From Shewanella eurypsychrophilus (GTDB taxonomy: Bacteria > Pseudomonadota > Gammaproteobacteria > Enterobacterales > Shewanellaceae), in the NCBI RefSeq assembly GCF_007004545.3, contig NZ_CP045503.2, forward strand, positions 2,264,501 through 2,328,500: a stretch of 64,000 nt of DNA. The letters run 5' to 3'. Of this stretch, positions 31,946 to 41,151 are shown piece by piece. Made by a program: the position numbers and the translations under genes. The first letter of the stretch is position 1. Each line of letters opens with the position of its first letter. The notes under the pieces are model-generated. The model did no database searches and was not told the DNA's origin. It saw nothing but the letters and a program-made list of their open reading frames with translations.

Positions 31946-33109
31946 CTAGGGCTTACTATTTTCAATTGACTGGCCAGTGGCTAATTGACGGTCTTCGGTG
32001 GGACTAAGGATATATCTAGCTAACCATGCAGTAATAGGAATAGTAAGCACAATTCCAACGCTTCCAGCTAATGCATGTATGATGCTTAATGAAATCACTG
32101 GAGTATTGAGAAACTGCTTTAGTGGCATATCTAAGCCCCAAACCATCATTATTGTCGTCAGAGAACTACCTGCAAAAGCCAAGATCAGGGTATTAGTCAT
32201 TGTTCCCATAATGTCACGGCCTATATTCATGCTTGCATGCATAAGCTGTTTAGGGGTGAGTCTTGGATCGGTTATTCGCAGCTCGTTATAGGCAGATGCA
32301 ATAGAAATTGCAACATCCATGATAGCGCCTAACGCTGAGATCATAATGGCGACGAACATCAGCCAGCGGATTTGAATTGGCTGAGTAGCAAGGTAAATAA
32401 CATCCTCTCCTTTATCCAAGTATATGCCCGATAAGTGTGCAAACTCGCCAAATACTTGTGCCATGACCCCTGCGGCAATCACACCTATAAGCGTGCCAGC
32501 CATGGCGCAAAAGCTTTTGCGGTTATAACCCGAAACTAAAATGAAATTGACGACAATCTTCAACCCCATCAAAATAATGGTAACAAGTACGGGATCCCAA
32601 CCTGCAAAAATGGCGGGAATGAGTACCCCGATGACAAGGGCGGCAGTAAAGTAGAGCGAGACAATTGAGTTCATGCCCTCCTTTTTACCAAATGAGAGAA
32701 GTAAAAGCAGAAATGCGAAGCACATCCAGTAGATGGCGGTTGAGCGTTTGTGATTGTAAGCCCAGTAAATGGTGCCATTTGCGGTTTCCCGGATCATCAT
32801 GATGAAGGTATCTCCCTCTGAAACAAGCACGTTATGCTGTCTGCTTAGTGGGTTTCTGACTTCGACAATCTTACCTTTTAGTTCACCTTCCAAAATCTCG
32901 GCATTGAAAACCTGTTTGCCAGTCAAAATCGATGGGACTCTGGCGTCTGGTGCTAGGTTGTTGGAAATTATCTCAATGGCTTTGGCGTCTACAAATACTT
33001 GTTCAAGTGGAGATTTAGGCTTTAAATGCTCACTCAAACTCGGTGATATATAAAAAATTAATGTCGATAAAAGGGCGATAAACAGTGTAAAACGGTAGGT
33101 ACGTAACAT
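31946..33109 (-). CDS. YibE/F family membrane protein
   Basis: 387 residues. N-terminal helix, a periplasmic OB-like part (EILEGELKGKIVEVRNPLSR, VSEGDTFIMMI), then six or seven helices: IYWMCFAFLLLLLSF, YFTAALVIGVLIPAIFAGWD, the conserved GALGAIMDVAISIASAYNEL and LILAFAGSSLTTIMMVWGLD. This is the full YibE/F pattern. In Gram-positives it is annotated as a possible exporter; function unproven. No good ribosome site precedes the ATG. Confidence 0.88.
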   Translation of the reverse strand: MLRTYRFTLFIALLSTLIFYISPSLSEHLKPKSPLEQVFVDAKAIEIISNNLAPDARVPSILTGKQVFNAEILEGELKGKIVEVRNPLSRQHNVLVSEGDTFIMMIRETANGTIYWAYNHKRSTAIYWMCFAFLLLLLSFGKKEGMNSIVSLYFTAALVIGVLIPAIFAGWDPVLVTIILMGLKIVVNFILVSGYNRKSFCAMAGTLIGVIAAGVMAQVFGEFAHLSGIYLDKGEDVIYLATQPIQIRWLMFVAIMISALGAIMDVAISIASAYNELRITDPRLTPKQLMHASMNIGRDIMGTMTNTLILAFAGSSLTTIMMVWGLDMPLKQFLNTPVISLSIIHALAGSVGIVLTIPITAWLARYILSPTEDRQLATGQSIENSKP

Positions 33110-33311
33110 AGGTATTTACTGATTGTAATAAGCACATTTTAAGCTGAACGTTAACAGTGATTGCAGCGTTACTGTTATTGATGGCATTAAAGGTGATTTA
33201 AGTTGAGATTAAGATGAGATAAACCAAGTTAAGCTTGATTTGGCTATCTCACCTTTACGCTTTAATGAGAGAAAAGTTCAGAGTCTGCACTCTGAACTTA
33301 CCAATCTCTTA

Positions 33312-35462
33312 TTAAAGGCTACAGCCTTGGTAAACCTTAACTGGATCACTATCACCCGCGTTAGGGTTTACAAAGTATGAATTAGCATCGTTAACATTGA
33401 GTGAATCTAAAATGCCAGGATACTTAGGGTTGTCTGGATCAATCTGTACACAGATCTCTTGATTGATCAGTCTATTCCAAAGTGCCTCACCTTCAGCGCC
33501 ATCAGTACGAAGTTGAGTGATCGCACCATTGGCTTGATACTGAACAAATTCCCAGTTTGGATTAGTGAAGTCTGCAGCATTAACGCCTTGATTCAATTCA
33601 ACATGCTCAGTCAGCATGTCACGAATAGCGTAAACGGCTTCGTTAACTGAGTCATAGTAAACATCAGCATCGGTAGCCCAACCAAACTTCTTAACGTTAG
33701 AGCCCCAACGGTAGCTGTTTAGTGCAACCTTGTAGCTAGCGTCAGCATCGAATGGTTTACCATCGATCTCGATGATATTGATACGATTACCTTCGTTGGT
33801 GATCTGGTTGTTCTCATCCATGGCGAAAGCATCGCCAGTTAGATCGACTTCAAACTGAATCTTGCCATCAAACTGATCGTACATGTAAGCTTTACTACCC
33901 TTCACGAAAGAGACGGTTAAGTCACCCTCTTTATAGGTATTGAAGTAGGTATATGACCATTCCATGTAACGCTTAAGGTTGGCACCCGTCATGTTAATAC
34001 CAATGAGGGTGTTATCGTATTTATATAGGTTGGTTGAATCTTTCTTAGCGTATTCTTGGCCATCAACTAGGTTTGAACTATCAGAGAATAGCGAGGCTGC
34101 TGAAACTACTGCTTTTGATTTTTCAATCTGGATTTGATTGATAAAGTCCATTAGCGGTGTGTCGATAACTTTTGCAGTATGGATTGTTGAGTAAAGACGA
34201 CCTGCTTCGTTATTGTAATCCTCATGGATAGCTTCATCAGCACCGGTACCCGGAGTAAAGTCACCAGTAACTGTACCTAATACAGTTTGAGCATCCTCTT
34301 TAGAGATATCATCAACATACTGGAACTGAGCGCTGATCCCCTCATCTTCTGCAACACCATCTGTTGTAACATTGCTTAGAGTGGTATCAACCATCTCCCA
34401 CTTGCCACTGGTGTTCTTTTTAAGTTGAATTTCAGCTTTAGCCAGTGCCCAACCCCATTTGCCTGGCTCAATGATCTTAACGCTTTGCGCGCGGTTAGAT
34501 TCATTATATTCGCCTGAAACTTCTTTGTTCTCAACAGTGTCAGCACCATCAACAGATATATCAGTTGATGTGACATCATCACCAGATGACTTTTTAATGC
34601 TTTCGATATAGGTTGCATGCTCGTGACCCGCTAAGATCACATCAAACTTGTCTGCCATCTCTGCTGCAATCATATGTACACCAGCGCCAGCGTCTGAATC
34701 TCGGCCGATATGGAAAGCGCCAATAATGACATCTGGTGAGTATTTCTCGATAAGCTCATCAACAGCTGCACGTGTTGAAGCTAGCTCTTCCTCAAACTTA
34801 AGGCCGGCAAAATGACCCGGTGCTGAAGCTTCCCAGTTAGGAACATTTGAAGGTGTTACACCAACAATTGCCACCTTGGCGCCATCAATTTCAAAAATTT
34901 GAAATGCACGAATATAGTTAGCGCTATTTTCTTCCCATTTGATATTGCTTGATACAACCGCTCCATTGAAGTGGTTTAAGTTGCGATCGATGAAGCTACG
35001 CTCGAAGTTAAATTCGTGGTTACCTGGAACCCATAGATCAAATTCAAGCGCGTTTAGCGTTGAGACTACTGGGTGAGTGGGATCATCATTGAATAATTGA
35101 GCAGAGTTACCCTGAACCGTATCACCGATGTCGATCAAGATCATGTTCGGGTTTTTAGCTTTTTCATTTTGCAGTAAAGTGGCAATACGCGTTAGACCCG
35201 CATCTGCATCTACTGCATCTAATGCATAGTCATAACCAAATATACGGCCGTGAAGATCTGATGTTGCGCCAATAGTGATGGTGAGCTCATCAACTTCATT
35301 TTGGCTTTTTACTACTATATCAGGTGTGTTTGTCAGTGTTTTCCCTTCAGTTACAACGGGTGCGTATCCACTATCGGTATTAATGATAGTTTCATCGTCA
35401 GAACACCCAGCAAGACCTGCAAGAATCGCTAAGCACAACACACTATATTTTGTATTTTTCAT
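33312..35462 (-). CDS. Lipoprotein bifunctional metallophosphatase/5'-nucleotidase
   Basis: 716 residues from ATG 35462. Lipobox LAGLAGC (signal of MKNTKYSVLCLAILAGLAGC). N-terminal metallophosphoesterase: ATSDLHGRIFGYD, LIDIGDTVQGNSAQ, WVPGNHEFNFE, and LAGHEHATYIE, with all metal ligands present. The C-terminal 5_nucleotid_C domain contains NMTGANLKRYMEWSYTY and YKVALNSYRWGS. It hydrolyses extracellular nucleotides in the periplasm or at the cell surface. A tandem neighbour (35838-37925) has the same architecture. An FNR-like site lies upstream. Confidence 0.88.
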   Translation of the reverse strand: MKNTKYSVLCLAILAGLAGCSDDETIINTDSGYAPVVTEGKTLTNTPDIVVKSQNEVDELTITIGATSDLHGRIFGYDYALDAVDADAGLTRIATLLQNEKAKNPNMILIDIGDTVQGNSAQLFNDDPTHPVVSTLNALEFDLWVPGNHEFNFERSFIDRNLNHFNGAVVSSNIKWEENSANYIRAFQIFEIDGAKVAIVGVTPSNVPNWEASAPGHFAGLKFEEELASTRAAVDELIEKYSPDVIIGAFHIGRDSDAGAGVHMIAAEMADKFDVILAGHEHATYIESIKKSSGDDVTSTDISVDGADTVENKEVSGEYNESNRAQSVKIIEPGKWGWALAKAEIQLKKNTSGKWEMVDTTLSNVTTDGVAEDEGISAQFQYVDDISKEDAQTVLGTVTGDFTPGTGADEAIHEDYNNEAGRLYSTIHTAKVIDTPLMDFINQIQIEKSKAVVSAASLFSDSSNLVDGQEYAKKDSTNLYKYDNTLIGINMTGANLKRYMEWSYTYFNTYKEGDLTVSFVKGSKAYMYDQFDGKIQFEVDLTGDAFAMDENNQITNEGNRINIIEIDGKPFDADASYKVALNSYRWGSNVKKFGWATDADVYYDSVNEAVYAIRDMLTEHVELNQGVNAADFTNPNWEFVQYQANGAITQLRTDGAEGEALWNRLINQEICVQIDPDNPKYPGILDSLNVNDANSYFVNPNAGDSDPVKVYQGCSL

Positions 35463-35474
35463 TATCAACCCCAT

Positions 35475-35767
35475 TTATTATTGGAATAATTGCCAACTCC
35501 GTAGATAACCTGTTCTACCTGGCAAATATTGAATTGTTAGTTAACTATTTTTTTATTAGCTTTTAACTAACAGCAACGAATTTTAACGATATGAAAACTA
35601 ATGACATTGATCTTTATCACAACCTTCTCCTATGCATACAGAACAGGTTGATACGTGTGTTAATGGTTTGTTATTTAATGTTTTTTTCTTGGTCTTGCTG
35701 TTAATGATGGTTTAACTCTGTGCTAATAATGAAGGGGTAATTATTGACTAATTCGGGACGTGTATAA
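35475..35767. other. Intergenic region between the two phosphatase genes
   Basis: About 290 bases without a gene, with the leader of the downstream nucleotidase gene (33312-35462). It contains the FNR-like site at 35607-35620. Confidence 0.4.
35607..35620. promoter_or_regulatory. FNR/CRP-like site before the 5'-nucleotidase gene
   Basis: TTGAT-CTTT-ATCAC fits the FNR consensus TTGAT-N4-ATCAA at 9 of 10 positions, about 145 bp upstream of the start at 35462. The position is plausible for an activator but no promoter boxes were resolved. Confidence 0.35.
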
Positions 35768-35781
35768 AAAACGAGTAAAGA

Positions 35782-35803
35782 AAAGGCTCCCTAGAGAGCC
35801 TTT
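35782..35803 (-). terminator. Terminator after the cpdB-like gene
   Basis: On the minus strand AAAGGCTC-TCTAGG-GAGCCTTT is followed by TCTTTACTC, 35 bases after the cpdB-like stop. Eight-bp stem with a short T-rich tail. Confidence 0.75.
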
Positions 35804-35837
35804 GTTATTGGACTAATTACAGTGAATTAGGTTGAAA

Positions 35838-37925
35838 TTACTTGGTGGTATCAGCTGTTAAATCGATTTGATAAACGGCAAAGCCTAATTCATCGACAGC
35901 GACTTTTGTCATCGGGCGCTGTTTCGTTTCATTAATGAAATCAGAAGCTTTCTCACTATCTTGAGTTTCAAAACGAATATCTAGTGCCGTCGTCGTCTCA
36001 ATGGTCTTAAAGCTCCAGTTGTGGTCCGCTGCAGTATTTACCTGACCATGGGCTTCAGTCTGAGCCGTAATGTATTGAGCAAGCACATCTCGGTTCTCAT
36101 CAGGTAGTTCAAGCACGACGTGATCTGGACCGGTTCCGGCAAACTTACCGCCAAAGGCACGGTAGTTATTGGTGGCGACAATAAACTCCATGGCTGCCAG
36201 CTCTTCACCGCTGTGAACGCCTTGCTCATCTTCGAAAGTAAGGCCGGTGATACGCTCAGCGGTTTCATTACCTTCGATTATTGCACAATCATTATCAAAT
36301 TTTGAAGGCTGTGTGACATCAATTTGGTAGGTTACACCGTCCATGACATCGAAGTTATAGGTTCTGTGGGTATCCCAGTTGATTAAACTCTGTGGCGCCG
36401 TTGAACTGATATCAATGTGATTGAACTGATTAGCACTACACTCAAGCCAGTCTTTAAGCTCGGCGCCATTTAACTTGACCGCCACCATAGTGTTTGGGTA
36501 GAGGTAAAGATCGGCAGCATTCTTGTAGGTTAGATCGCCTTTATCGACTTGCACATATTGGTCAGCATCGCTTGACACTTCATGACGTCCGCCAGCTTTA
36601 AATGGTGCTGCTGCAGAAAGCACTGGAATATCTTTTAATGAAGGAATACTGGCTATCTGCTGTTTAACCTTGTCGATTTGCGCATCTGAGACAATTTGAA
36701 CGGTTGGATCGTCTTGCACTAACGTCAGGAAGCTGTACATGTTGGCTGAGCCGACACCTATCGGTTGATCGACAAACTCCAGTGTGCCTAAGTGCTCTTG
36801 TTCAACCGCATCACGGATTGATTGATCGACTTCAACGTATACATTATCACCATTTTCATCGGTCCAGGCGATCGGTCTGGCTTCAGATTGAGAATCCATC
36901 ACAGACCACTGTCCATCTTTAAGCTCAATTTTAAGATCGATAACGCCTAAGTTATCACCCCAACGTCCAGGCATTACTGCGGCAACGCCATTGATAGTGC
37001 CTTTTTCGATATCGATATTCTCGATACCATCATAGTTCGCGCCAGGAAAAACTGAATGACTATGGCCGAACATAATGGCATCAATACCGTCTACTAAGCT
37101 CAATGCATAGGTCGCATTTTCAGCTTCAATTTCACCAGGATTTTCAGGAGAGCCTATGCCTGAATGCGGAATCGCGATGATCACATCGGCGCCTTCAGCT
37201 TTCATCTGAGGCACAAACTTCTCGGCAGTTTTTATGATGTCATCGGCTCTGACTTTGCCCTCAAGGTGCTGTTTATCCCACTGTAATACTTGGGGTGGCA
37301 CAAAGCCTATATAACCAATCTTGATGGTGTGTTTGTTCCCTTTGTTATCGATAACTTCTTTTTCTTGAATAAGGTAGGGAGTAAACAGGTTGTCGCCGCG
37401 CTGTAGGTCATTCCAGCAGTCATATGCATCACAATATATGTTGGCATTGATATAGGGGAAATCGGCACCTGAAATAGCTTGCTCTAAGAAGTCCAGACCA
37501 TAGTTAAATTCATGGTTACCAATATTACCAACAACGTAATCCAGTGTATTCATCGCCTTATAAGCTGGATGTGTTTCACCAGCAGCAACGCCTAGGTCTT
37601 TCTTAAACTGGTCGGCAACATAATCACCCATAGGGCTGCCTTGCAGTAGATCGCCGTTATCGACGAGCACGAAGTTCTCACTCTCTTTTCCCGCTGCAGC
37701 GATAAGCGTGGCTGTACGAGCGAGTCCAATGGTCTTGTCTTCTTGGCCACTGTAGTAGTTAAAATCCATAATATTGGTGTGAAGATCGCTTGTTTCTAAG
37801 ATGCGAAGATCAACTTGCGCAGATGTGATCATGTCATCATCTGAGTTACTGCACGCGGTTAACCCAAGTGTCGATGCAATAACGACTGCCAAAACTTTTT
37901 TATTAAACATATCCATCATTCTCAT
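35838..37925 (-). CDS. cpdB: Lipoprotein 2',3'-cyclic-nucleotide phosphodiesterase/3'-nucleotidase (CpdB-like)
   Basis: 695 residues, or slightly fewer if a later ATG (37910) is used. Lipobox TLGLTAC. Metallophosphoesterase motifs: LETSDLHTNIMDFNY (the CpdB-type D-L-H-T-N), LVDNGDLLQGSPMGDYV, VGNIGNHEFNYGLDFL, and MFGHSHSVFPG. The C-terminal nucleotidase domain has YLYPNTMVAVKLNGAELKDW and NNYRAFGGKFAGTG. It releases nucleosides and phosphate from 2',3'-cyclic and 3'-nucleotides in the periplasm. E. coli CpdB is soluble and periplasmic, so the lipid anchor is a variation. Confidence 0.88.
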   Translation of the reverse strand: MRMMDMFNKKVLAVVIASTLGLTACSNSDDDMITSAQVDLRILETSDLHTNIMDFNYYSGQEDKTIGLARTATLIAAAGKESENFVLVDNGDLLQGSPMGDYVADQFKKDLGVAAGETHPAYKAMNTLDYVVGNIGNHEFNYGLDFLEQAISGADFPYINANIYCDAYDCWNDLQRGDNLFTPYLIQEKEVIDNKGNKHTIKIGYIGFVPPQVLQWDKQHLEGKVRADDIIKTAEKFVPQMKAEGADVIIAIPHSGIGSPENPGEIEAENATYALSLVDGIDAIMFGHSHSVFPGANYDGIENIDIEKGTINGVAAVMPGRWGDNLGVIDLKIELKDGQWSVMDSQSEARPIAWTDENGDNVYVEVDQSIRDAVEQEHLGTLEFVDQPIGVGSANMYSFLTLVQDDPTVQIVSDAQIDKVKQQIASIPSLKDIPVLSAAAPFKAGGRHEVSSDADQYVQVDKGDLTYKNAADLYLYPNTMVAVKLNGAELKDWLECSANQFNHIDISSTAPQSLINWDTHRTYNFDVMDGVTYQIDVTQPSKFDNDCAIIEGNETAERITGLTFEDEQGVHSGEELAAMEFIVATNNYRAFGGKFAGTGPDHVVLELPDENRDVLAQYITAQTEAHGQVNTAADHNWSFKTIETTTALDIRFETQDSEKASDFINETKQRPMTKVAVDELGFAVYQIDLTADTTK

Positions 37926-38210
37926 TTTATTTAAGACCCCGAGACAGATCTATTAATTGAAGACTTGTCTCATGTAACCAACGTGATATTTCTTATGATC
38001 TCACTGAAGGCGTGTAGCATATTCTATGCTAGAAAGGTTTCAGAAATGTGATTTAGACTAGGCTGTTAGCTGGTTTACTGCGATCTAGGTACTGTTTGCT
38101 TGCTATCTAATCACTTGTGTATCCATGCGTTGATACGCTTAGGTTTTAATTGTTTGAACTTGGTGGGTGTGTGGGGAATATGTGAAGGTATTGGTGTGGG
38201 TAATAGATAT
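37926..38210. other. Intergenic region upstream of the cpdB-like gene
   Basis: About 285 bases without a gene. It holds the cpdB-like leader; an AAATGTGATTT half-site near 38046 may be a chance CRP half. Nothing else stood out. Confidence 0.35.
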
Positions 38211-38238
38211 AAAAAAGAGCCCTAAAAAGGACTCTTAA
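38211..38238 (-). terminator. Terminator after the dcp-like gene
   Basis: On the minus strand AAGAGTCC-TTTTTA-GGGCTCTT is followed by a T-run TTTTATATC. It lies about 45 bases after the peptidase stop. One G-U pair in the stem. Confidence 0.75.
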
Positions 38239-38283
38239 TATTTTAACCTAAGCAAGCACAAACATTATGTTTGTGACAGTGTG

Positions 38284-40464
38284 CTATTTAGCAAGAAGAC
38301 CACGACTGCGAAGTAGTGGGTCTATACCTGCTTCTTTACCGCGGAACTGCTTGTAAAGTAGCATTGGGTCTTTACTGCCACCTTGAGACAAAATATTGTT
38401 TCTGAAGGCTTCAGCCGTTGTTTGATCGAATATACCGTTTTCTTTGAACGCTTCAAATGCATCGGCACCTAAGATATCAGACCACAAGTAGCTGTAGTAA
38501 CCCGCAGAGTATCCACCAGAGAAGATATGCGAGAAGTAAGTGCTACGGTAACGCGGTGCAATTTCACCGATAAGCCCCATCTTGTTAAGTGACTCAGCTT
38601 CAAACTTAGCCGCATCTTTCGGGGTGAAGTCTGTCACTGTGTGCCAATCGAGATCTAGCTTTGTCGCGGCCATATATTCAACGGTGGCAAAACCTTGGTT
38701 GAACTTACTTGCAGCTTGGATCTTCTTCACAAGCTCCAGAGGAATGACTTCACCTGTCTTATAATGCTTAGCGAACTGAGCCAATACTTCAGGCTGAGTC
38801 ATCCAGTTTTCCATCACCTGTGATGGGAACTCAACGTAATCACGTGGGACAGATGTACCTGCCTGAGAGCGATATTCAACATCTGATAGCATGCCATGAA
38901 GGGCGTGACCAAACTCATGGAATAGCGTGCTTGCTTCATCGAATGTCAGTAATGAAGGTTCACCAGCTGCTGGGCGAGGGTAGTTAAGTACGTTGACTAT
39001 GATTGGCGTTGATTTAACCCCGTTCATGTTGTACTGCTGACGGTAAGAGTTCATCCATGCACCGCCGCGCTTGCTGTCGCGTACGTAGTAATCGCCCATG
39101 AAGATAGCCATGAGTGAACCGTCTTTGTCATAGACTTCCCAAGTACGGACTTCATCGTTGTACTTTGGTAGGTCAGTTCGTTCTTTCACTGTGATACCGA
39201 ATAAACGGTTCGCCGTATAGAATACACCTTTAAGGGTATTTTCTAGTGAAAAGTAAGGACGGGTCTGTTGCTCATTGAAGCTGTACTTAGCCACACGGAT
39301 CTTGTCTGAGTAGTACCACCAATCCCAGCCAGCAAGCTTAAAGTTTCCGCCTTCAGAATCGATAAGTTCTTGCATGGTTGCTACTTCAGCTTCGGCTTGT
39401 CCTAGGGCGGCAGGCCATACTTTGTTAAGTAGCTCATAAACATTTTCTGGAGTCTTAGCCGTACGCTCTTCTAACACGAAGTGGGCGTGGGTTTTGTAAC
39501 CCATAAGCTGAGCTCGCTCTGCACGAAGGGCAGCCATTTTAGCTAAAATCTTCTTGTTATCATTAGCGTTGTCGTTGTTACCACGCATGATATAACCGTT
39601 ATAGATCTTTTCACGAAGTTCACGGCTATCGGCATAAGTTAGAAACGGCGTGATTGATGGACGAGAAGTGGTGAACACCCACTTACCTTCATGACCACGT
39701 TTTGACGCCGTTGCTGCAGCTGTGTTGATCACATCTTGCGGTAAACCTGCAAGAGCGTCTTTGTTATCAATAACAAGTTCAAATGCATTTGTTTCAGCAA
39801 GCAGATTGTCACCAAATTCTAGGCTAAGCTTACCCAGCTGATCGTTAAGGCTACGAAGCTGAGTTTTATCTGCTTCACTTAAGTTGGCGCCGCCACGAGT
39901 GAATGATTTATACGTATCTTCGAGAAGCTTAGATTGAGCGGTATTAAGTTTAAGTGAATCACGAGAGTCATAAACTGATTTTACTTTTTGAAACAGCTTG
40001 TTATTTAGCAATACGTCATCGCTGGCTGACGATAGCATAGGAGAGACTTCTTTCGAGAGTTTCTGCAGCTGATCGTTGGTGTCTGCTCCCGTAAGGTTAT
40101 AGAACACGCTAGCCACTTTTGATGTTAGCTCACCTGAAAATTCCATCGCTTCGATAGTATTAGCAAAGCTTGGCACTTCTGGGTTATCGATGATCGATTG
40201 AATTTCACCTTTATGTTGAGCAATACCCGCTTTAAAAGCAGGAAGGTAATGTTCTGGCTTGATCTTATCGAAATCAGGAATACCCAGATAAGTATCATAA
40301 GGCTTAAAAAAAGGGTTATTAGCGTTATTTTCGATGATCTGCTGTGCAACAACATTTGGTGCGACGTTTGTCTCGTTCGTCCCTGATGTTGATGAGCTAC
40401 ATGCACCTAATGCCAAAGTGAGTGCCATAGCCGCTACGAGTGGTTTGAGGGTTAATCCCTTCAT
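38284..40464 (-). CDS. dcp: Lipoprotein M3-family peptidyl-dipeptidase (Dcp-like)
   Basis: 726 residues. Lipobox LALGAC after a signal (PLVAAMALTLALGAC), unlike cytosolic E. coli Dcp. The zinc site is complete: TLFHEFGHALHGML with the HExxH-type H-E-F-G-H, plus the downstream Glu region FPSQVMENWM. Other family parts: GYKTHAHFVLEERTAKTPEN, AWMNSYRQQYNMNGVK and the C-terminal KEAGIDPLLRSRGL. It removes dipeptides from the C-termini of peptides at the periplasmic face and likely feeds peptide use. The following M3 genes in Shewanella often show this lipoprotein form. Confidence 0.9.
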   Translation of the reverse strand: MKGLTLKPLVAAMALTLALGACSSSTSGTNETNVAPNVVAQQIIENNANNPFFKPYDTYLGIPDFDKIKPEHYLPAFKAGIAQHKGEIQSIIDNPEVPSFANTIEAMEFSGELTSKVASVFYNLTGADTNDQLQKLSKEVSPMLSSASDDVLLNNKLFQKVKSVYDSRDSLKLNTAQSKLLEDTYKSFTRGGANLSEADKTQLRSLNDQLGKLSLEFGDNLLAETNAFELVIDNKDALAGLPQDVINTAAATASKRGHEGKWVFTTSRPSITPFLTYADSRELREKIYNGYIMRGNNDNANDNKKILAKMAALRAERAQLMGYKTHAHFVLEERTAKTPENVYELLNKVWPAALGQAEAEVATMQELIDSEGGNFKLAGWDWWYYSDKIRVAKYSFNEQQTRPYFSLENTLKGVFYTANRLFGITVKERTDLPKYNDEVRTWEVYDKDGSLMAIFMGDYYVRDSKRGGAWMNSYRQQYNMNGVKSTPIIVNVLNYPRPAAGEPSLLTFDEASTLFHEFGHALHGMLSDVEYRSQAGTSVPRDYVEFPSQVMENWMTQPEVLAQFAKHYKTGEVIPLELVKKIQAASKFNQGFATVEYMAATKLDLDWHTVTDFTPKDAAKFEAESLNKMGLIGEIAPRYRSTYFSHIFSGGYSAGYYSYLWSDILGADAFEAFKENGIFDQTTAEAFRNNILSQGGSKDPMLLYKQFRGKEAGIDPLLRSRGLLAK

Positions 40465-40711
40465 ATTTATATCCCCGGATTCATTTGTTGTAATGCTTGC
40501 GATCTAATTTCAGTCGCGATAGCCAAGCTAGCACTATCACAAGCGATTAAAAGTAGCTGAAGAGCTCACTACTCAAAAAGTCATAAATAGACATTTAAAG
40601 GCATTTAAATATCATGGTTATAGGTGTTAAAGCTATGAAAAAAATGTTTTGATTGTAACAAATGTTTTGAGTGCTTTGTTTTTATACGTTTAAAGCTTAT
40701 TACAAGTTAAT

Positions 40712-40979
40712 ACCATTTCCATTAAATAAGTGACTATTCAGCGGGAGTTAAAAACGCTGTAGGCAAGATAAGGGGATTGAAGCTAATAGTTATTCTATAT
40801 CGAAAGCCACTTTCGCAGCTTAAAGTGTTTTTAAACCCGCACTTCGTGAGCTTCTCAGGGCTTCTACTTCTGCGTTGCATTGCCTCGAAAGGGAATAACC
40901 ATTTCGTCAACAATGCGCCTTGAATTTAAAGCCCTGAGAAAGCTCTGAATTGATCATATGTTTAATGGAATTGGTATAG
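40712..40979. repeat. MITE-like element with inverted ends
   Basis: Left end ATACCATTTCCATTAAATA and right end (complement) ATACCAATTCCATTAAACA are near-perfect inverse repeats enclosing about 230 bp. Inside, CAGGGCTT (near 40857) is mirrored by AAGCCCTG (near 40930). No ORF is present. The ends look like a non-autonomous miniature element. The remainder of 40465-41151 is gene-free and includes promoter DNA for the divergent dcp and chemoreceptor genes. Confidence 0.6.
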
Positions 40980-41151
40980 CACTTACATTCATCAAGCCAG
41001 CAGTAAAAATATCTGAATGAAAATGATGCGATGTACGGTATGGTCTAAATGTTCGTTTAACAAATCAGGTGAAAAGTTGACGGTTGTCAATATTATCTTC
41101 TTGATCATTTGTGAGAATGTCGGCGTATTAATAACTATAAGAACTATATAT

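Noticed and set aside
41017..41151. N-terminal extension of the Aer-like receptor
   Set aside because: The 45 residues are not PAS-like and lie in the divergent promoter region; ATG 41152 starts the PAS domain correctly.
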